From: Hydrogenophaga sp.
GTDB lineage: Bacteria; Pseudomonadota; Gammaproteobacteria; Burkholderiales; Burkholderiaceae_C
Assembly (NCBI GenBank): GCA_018335615.1
Contig: JAGXRS010000297.1
Coordinates: 1-39,651, forward strand
Length of the DNA: 39,651 bases
Direction of reading: 5' to 3'
The notes under the pieces are model-generated. The model ran no database searches. It was not told the DNA's origin and worked only from the letters and a program-made list of their open reading frames with translations. This document shows positions 38,201-39,651 of this stretch, one piece after another. Both the position numbers and the translations under genes were made by a program. Every line of letters begins with the position of its first letter. Within the stretch, counting starts at the first letter, position 1.

Positions 38201-39651
38201 ACGGGATCGCCAACCAGATCATCAGCCGCACCGACGGGAACGACACGCTCAACGGCGGCGGCGGCGCGGATTGGCTGATCGCAGGCGCAGGCAACGACAC
38301 GCTGCAAGACACGACAGGAAACACCGTGGCGGATGGTGGAGAAGGAGACGACATCCTCCATCTCGGTGCTGGAAATGACTTCGTGGCGGGGGGCAAGGGA
38401 AATGACACCCTCACGTTGGGTGCCGGCAGCGACGTGATCGGGTTCAACCGTGGTGATGGCATCGACACCGTCCAAGTGCCGCTCGCTGGTGCCGGGGCGG
38501 GTGAGCGCAACGACGCCATTTCGGTGGGGCAAGTGTTGCTGTCCGAACTGATGTTGTCCCGAACAGGCAACGACCTGCATCTGGGCGTGCTGGGGTCCTC
38601 GCAAGAACTCAGGCTTGTTGGCTGGTATGCGTCAACAAGCCACCAAACCATCACCAAGCTGCAGGTGGTGGTGGATTCAACCAGTGATTACAGTGCCGGC
38701 AGCACGGATGTGCTGCGCAACAGTCGCATTTTGACGCTCGACTTCGGACGGCTCGTTTCGGCTTTCGATGCCGCGTCCGCTTCAAATCCGGCGTTGCGTA
38801 GCTGGCAGCCGAGCGAGGCAACGCTGGTGAGTACTCGACTAGGTTCGAGTAATACTCAGTTGCTGGGCGGCGAAGTAGCCTACCAGTATGCACAAGGGCA
38901 AGACTTGGCCAGCCTCCCATTTGCCGCCACACAGGTTCAGGTGGCATCCACGGGCTTCGGCAATGTGACTCAGGATATTCTGAACCCATCAACTCAGGTT
39001 GGTTCAAGGATTCAACTGATGTCGATGGCATCCTTCACCACGCTCGCAAGCGATTCCGAGGCAGCGGTCGTCGAAGAACCATCGCAGGATAGTTTCGTAC
39101 TGTTCACCGAACTGAATCCTGTGCTTTCCGCCCAACCCTTGCTGAGCCAGCGCGCGGCGGCGCAACCCGTCGAACTGCTGCAAAGAAAAGCGCCCCCCGC
39201 CTCTTTGGGCGCCGTGACCATGCCCAGCATGCCTTTGACGGATCAGGTGCATGGAAGAACGGTCTTGATTGGCAGCGTAACGTTGGACACAGTGGAAGTG
39301 CCCTTGCACCCAGGGGCTACCGCCCTCACGAGTGGCGAGGTGGTTGACAGCGCGGCTGAGAGCGCAGGTTCGCCCGTCTTGGATAACGTGTCCGTAATTC
39401 AAAAACAGCAGCCCGGGGGCCTCAACGAAGTCGTCAGCAAAGCACCAGGCCAGTCCGACATGTCTGGTGAAATCGCTACGAGGTCGAGACCGACGGACGT
39501 CGACGTCGTCAGTGGTTATGAGCACTCTGAAACCCCGTCGCAACCTGTCGAGGCGACCTCCTCCATTTCCGCTAAGGCAGACACCACCGGAAGGGACGAG
39601 CTCATCGCTTGGCTACGGACCGAAGTCAGTTCGGCTCGCACGGCTCGAGCC
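29287..39651 (+). CDS. Giant RTX (haemolysin-type calcium-binding repeat) protein with N-terminal class-3 lipase-like domain (partial, runs off right edge)
   Basis: GTG at 29287 after AGGGAGATAGAAA; MASTQDYAILSLYVYDVREDDINRPNLPAGWTEIELKTDNFDGFSYGIFKG...ITLTGHSLGGGLAS (GXSXG), then dozens of GGxGxDxLx repeats. Frame stays open to the last base (3455 codons). Absent from the ORF track because no stop falls in the window. Confidence 0.92.
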   Translation, partial: MASTQDYAILSLYVYDVREDDINRPNLPAGWTEIELKTDNFDGFSYGIFKGPGGEIVLAYTGTNEGIDWVSNITGGLGLGSVQASAAAVVFAQAREQYGANITLTGHSLGGGLASIMSVWFNRPAVVFDHAAFELAARNPLFVQASKVALALGGFELGEFLSYDGILNFATRELNVQGHHIEGEALQYLRASAPTIGGSDALSVGEGLDSVQLHSMALYVVAKMSPSFVQATLQSAYFLPAIVDTNLYNTSTKESSEKNFLIDLIRSEQAKIGNGKLSHFAADLHRLGQDLTGLNEAAQKAIVAQGVEWYYWQGTDYAGQEFSTRDGAVLQYTSAQGAHLPGALDRASSYVRPWLDALYTANTGDTRFAPMGTGFAQWNVATSATTGAVATARDLDKTQMFIGQSGNDTFNGGHRADVMFAGAGNDSLSGGNGNDMLYGGVGDDTLIGGGGNDWLYGGAGNDRYEFSGSFGSDTVLDADGQGSIWVSGVQLTGGEKLGANVWTDKQWTYYLTATGDLIISKADSNDRLIVRGWQSKDAKLGIDLKDAAAAPPPPTSNIVTGTQDADTLRGTAANDLIQGFAEDDWIDASQGGNDFIEAGSGRDFVGAGHGNDTIIGGTGRDVLFGRGGENEIWGGDKTDFDTVHNQTEAAADDEADMLSGVGGADTLYGGAGNDALFGGGGGDLIVAGAGNDNILADHHPGTTNVLNWQLERGIEVESDGSSSFVLTFINTNALYSPEPGNDIIFAGAGDDWVTAGAGDDIVEGGGDNDLVWGMAGDDVIVGGEGNDRLQGDGTYHSMSSLDYTPPAQHGNDTLYGGSGNDTLIGDGGDDTLFGGTGDDRLEGDAGQLEGQYHGHDYLEGEDGTDTLVGGGGNDTLYGGIDNDLMAGDASDLEGQYHGHDYLDGEDGTDTLVGGGGNDTLYGGIGNDLMAGDASDLEGQYHGHDYLNGEDGTDTLVGGGGNDTLYGGIGNDLMVGDASDLDGQHHGADYLDGEDGNDTLAGGGGNDTLYGGIGNDVMAGDASDLDGQHHGADYLNGEEGDDEIQGNGGNDTLLGGNGNDLLFGDDSVLTAGSHGNDYLDGEAGNDTLVGGAGSDTLIGGDGDDVLYGDADGLASGGDDRIYGDAGNDQMRGHQGNDTLDGGSGSDMLLGDEGDDVLTGGTGDDELQGGTGADLLFGEEGIDTLLGGADDDRLYGGADDDWLQGDSGNDHLDGGDGDDILMGGDGDDTLVGGKGFDQLFGGAGNDTYVFNANDTSTGLSEPAFVNDTSSVSRAAFVSDTSSDLALAEFVNDTVGVNHVVLNGMSISSMSLTPFGGFGGNDYILETGQSSILIRGLSTGAIGTVSVSGVTYTADQFFGKTYAWSADESTSTSGATLQGGKLADSLTATGGNSTLAGGFGNDILSGAGGNNTYLYEAGDGHDVIYDTSSAAQKGTLRFGSGISADQLQLSYSGDRLIVTFGTELAGSVEITGFNPNSAAASGGIARFEFKDGTILTREQLVGRGFDLVGSAASETVIGTNVSDRITGGSGDDLLVGKGGADTYVFNISDGTDTIADSDTAAGSGDILRFGEGIETGSVNALRNGNDVIFVIGSDQLTLRNYFTTGADTVERILFADGTEWSQANVNAVIAASSSLNFTLVGTEGENTLRALAGNDLLDGRGGNDTLFGGAGNDSLIGGAGYDWLYGQAGSDTYIVRPGDQTETISETGSNDPNGIDVVRFEGINRQDVAIARSGESLHVYSLNGQQFEAYVLDQFSTEDPAGRVERLEFADGTVLDANQIKAEILKASNGADTLFGFGGGDVVDGRWGADQIYGRAGNDTLQGSQGDDRLYGEAGDDLLLGGADHDYLSGGDGHDTLEGGAGWDTMDGGAGNDIYSFGIGAGMDIIQTDASGTDQVLLKAGITAANVTLHRVSSPPSGDIPFNGDSLVIQLNGGNDQLWIANYFATGTQGYIETIRFQDGTTWDYAAVASRLVSQGGTVNSMVGTTKANTFTVDHWNDTVTDSTSNDADLINAAVSYRLPNTAVWNLTLTGGLNLFTAGNDGSNILRGNSGDNWFNFSGLAGYADQVYGGRGDDVYVMASERQSVESNAPLTTFATISELPGEGNDTLVTGAWSLKLPDNIENLVLGQPNPLDELRYSAGASNDFTHRLHGNAANNIIDTTLYERQASSQTWYQFRNRPGFNGMLDFLLDGDTGADTLIGGQWNNIYVVDNLADVVIETGVSSSGLDISNDTVQTPFETSLLTHYQYIENITLTGNQAVRATGNARGNRLDGSQNTAVNILEGGDGDDTYVVGIGDVVIENGTGNDTFIAGSGPTGTTFSMAALGSIENGRVNRGAGALNLEGNDLDNWLTGNESDNTIWGGDGNDTISDQLLADILYTGKNNAVEIKPAFDSDLLIGGNGNDVITSLGGNDTMDGGAGDDSLIALYNTPRTLEIRFGADYGQDIFSADVAQTINVDMKSVNLRDVTLQRHNGMLTIETLDGSTLKIPDLHTIGGIWFSGGIVLSGSQIDAVIANPDRSVATEGSDLLVGTSGNDLITALGGFDSVYGLEGADALFGGNGNDSLFGGAGDDTLDGGSGDDLLAGGTGSDVYRFGRGYGWDYADDILLSAQGGLGMDDGAFDWVQFDASVTSADVRVLRQVRGTTASGIVVQIAATGDAIALQNAYAAGAAGQIEAVRFNGGTQWDLANLKTRIQGEAGYDNSDDRLTAPITSSFLDGRGGNDTLTGGSGNDTLDGGTGIDSMTGGAGNDTYYVDNTSDVVVEASRGGIDTVISRLNSYVLAAQVENLTLSEADQAYEGIGNALNNILRGNSYGNRLNGGAGIDTMVGEGGDDVYVVDNTADVVTEVAGGGIDTIESSVSIASLAQNVENVRLLGTANLNATGNAADNYLEGNAGANSLVGGLGNDTFFGGAGVDTLRGDAGDDYYIVDASDVVVETSGGGYDTVEVRFNYSLAAAADIERIVLQAGQGGLAVTGNGIANQIISRTDGNDTLNGGGGADWLIAGAGNDTLQDTTGNTVADGGEGDDILHLGAGNDFVAGGKGNDTLTLGAGSDVIGFNRGDGIDTVQVPLAGAGAGERNDAISVGQVLLSELMLSRTGNDLHLGVLGSSQELRLVGWYASTSHQTITKLQVVVDSTSDYSAGSTDVLRNSRILTLDFGRLVSAFDAASASNPALRSWQPSEATLVSTRLGSSNTQLLGGEVAYQYAQGQDLASLPFAATQVQVASTGFGNVTQDILNPSTQVGSRIQLMSMASFTTLASDSEAAVVEEPSQDSFVLFTELNPVLSAQPLLSQRAAAQPVELLQRKAPPASLGAVTMPSMPLTDQVHGRTVLIGSVTLDTVEVPLHPGATALTSGEVVDSAAESAGSPVLDNVSVIQKQQPGGLNEVVSKAPGQSDMSGEIATRSRPTDVDVVSGYEHSETPSQPVEATSSISAKADTTGRDELIAWLRTEVSSARTARA
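31800..32460 (+). repeat. 132-bp (44-aa) in-frame tandem repeat array in the RTX gene, five units
   Basis: Equivalent positions (ggccatgactacctc or variant) at 31846, 31978, 32110, 32242 and 32374: exact 132-bp period; unit approx. HDYLDGEDGTDTLVGGGGNDTLYGGIGNDLMAGDASDLEGQYHG. Confidence 0.93.

Noticed and set aside
30136-39543. Many long minus-strand ORFs opposite the RTX gene (e.g. 30813-31679, 33616-34377, 37966-38604)
   Set aside because: Low-complexity antisense readings (Ser/Pro- or Val/Ala-rich) of GGxGxD repeats; the plus strand carries one continuous RTX frame.
4440-39651. Second end of the Tn7-like element within the window
   Set aside because: No inverted copy of the TGTAAGACTT terminus or TTAGTCGC cluster and no comM 3' half were seen; the gcgac near 13055 is a single isolated match.

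Overview
Betaproteobacterial-looking (Comamonadaceae-like, by protein style) chromosomal segment that enters a large accessory region inside comM/yifB. Left flank (1-4363): partial mannose-1-phosphate guanylyltransferase, amt, glnK and the 5' part of comM, all ordinary. At about 4364 comM is cut by a sequence starting TGT, with three direct repeats at exact 20-bp spacing (4381, 4401, 4421). A gene for a TnsE-like protein follows, so I read this as one end of a Tn7-like element in the comM hotspot. No TnsA/B/C/D and no second comM half are visible in the window. The accessory region holds a dense set of candidate defence or conflict modules. (i) Two different TcmP-type proteins, convergent, with a Gp37/Gp68 (DUF5131) three-Cys protein and a LexA/S24-like regulator. 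(ii) A leftward operon of IetA-like AAA+ ATPase, IetS-like subtilase, a small ORF, an HEXXH metallopeptidase-like protein and a dCTP deaminase-like protein. (iii) Divergent from it, a small ORF, a caspase-like (C14) protease and an alpha/beta hydrolase. Decayed IS21, IS4 and IS5 transposase fragments separate these blocks. The right part encodes a type I secretion ABC transporter and HlyD-type adaptor, a family 4-like glycosyltransferase, a small lipoprotein, and a giant RTX protein with an N-terminal lipase-3-like domain. The RTX gene is open for 3455 codons and runs off the window; it contains a near-identical 132-bp (44-aa) tandem repeat array. All product calls are from reading motifs by eye; no searches were run.
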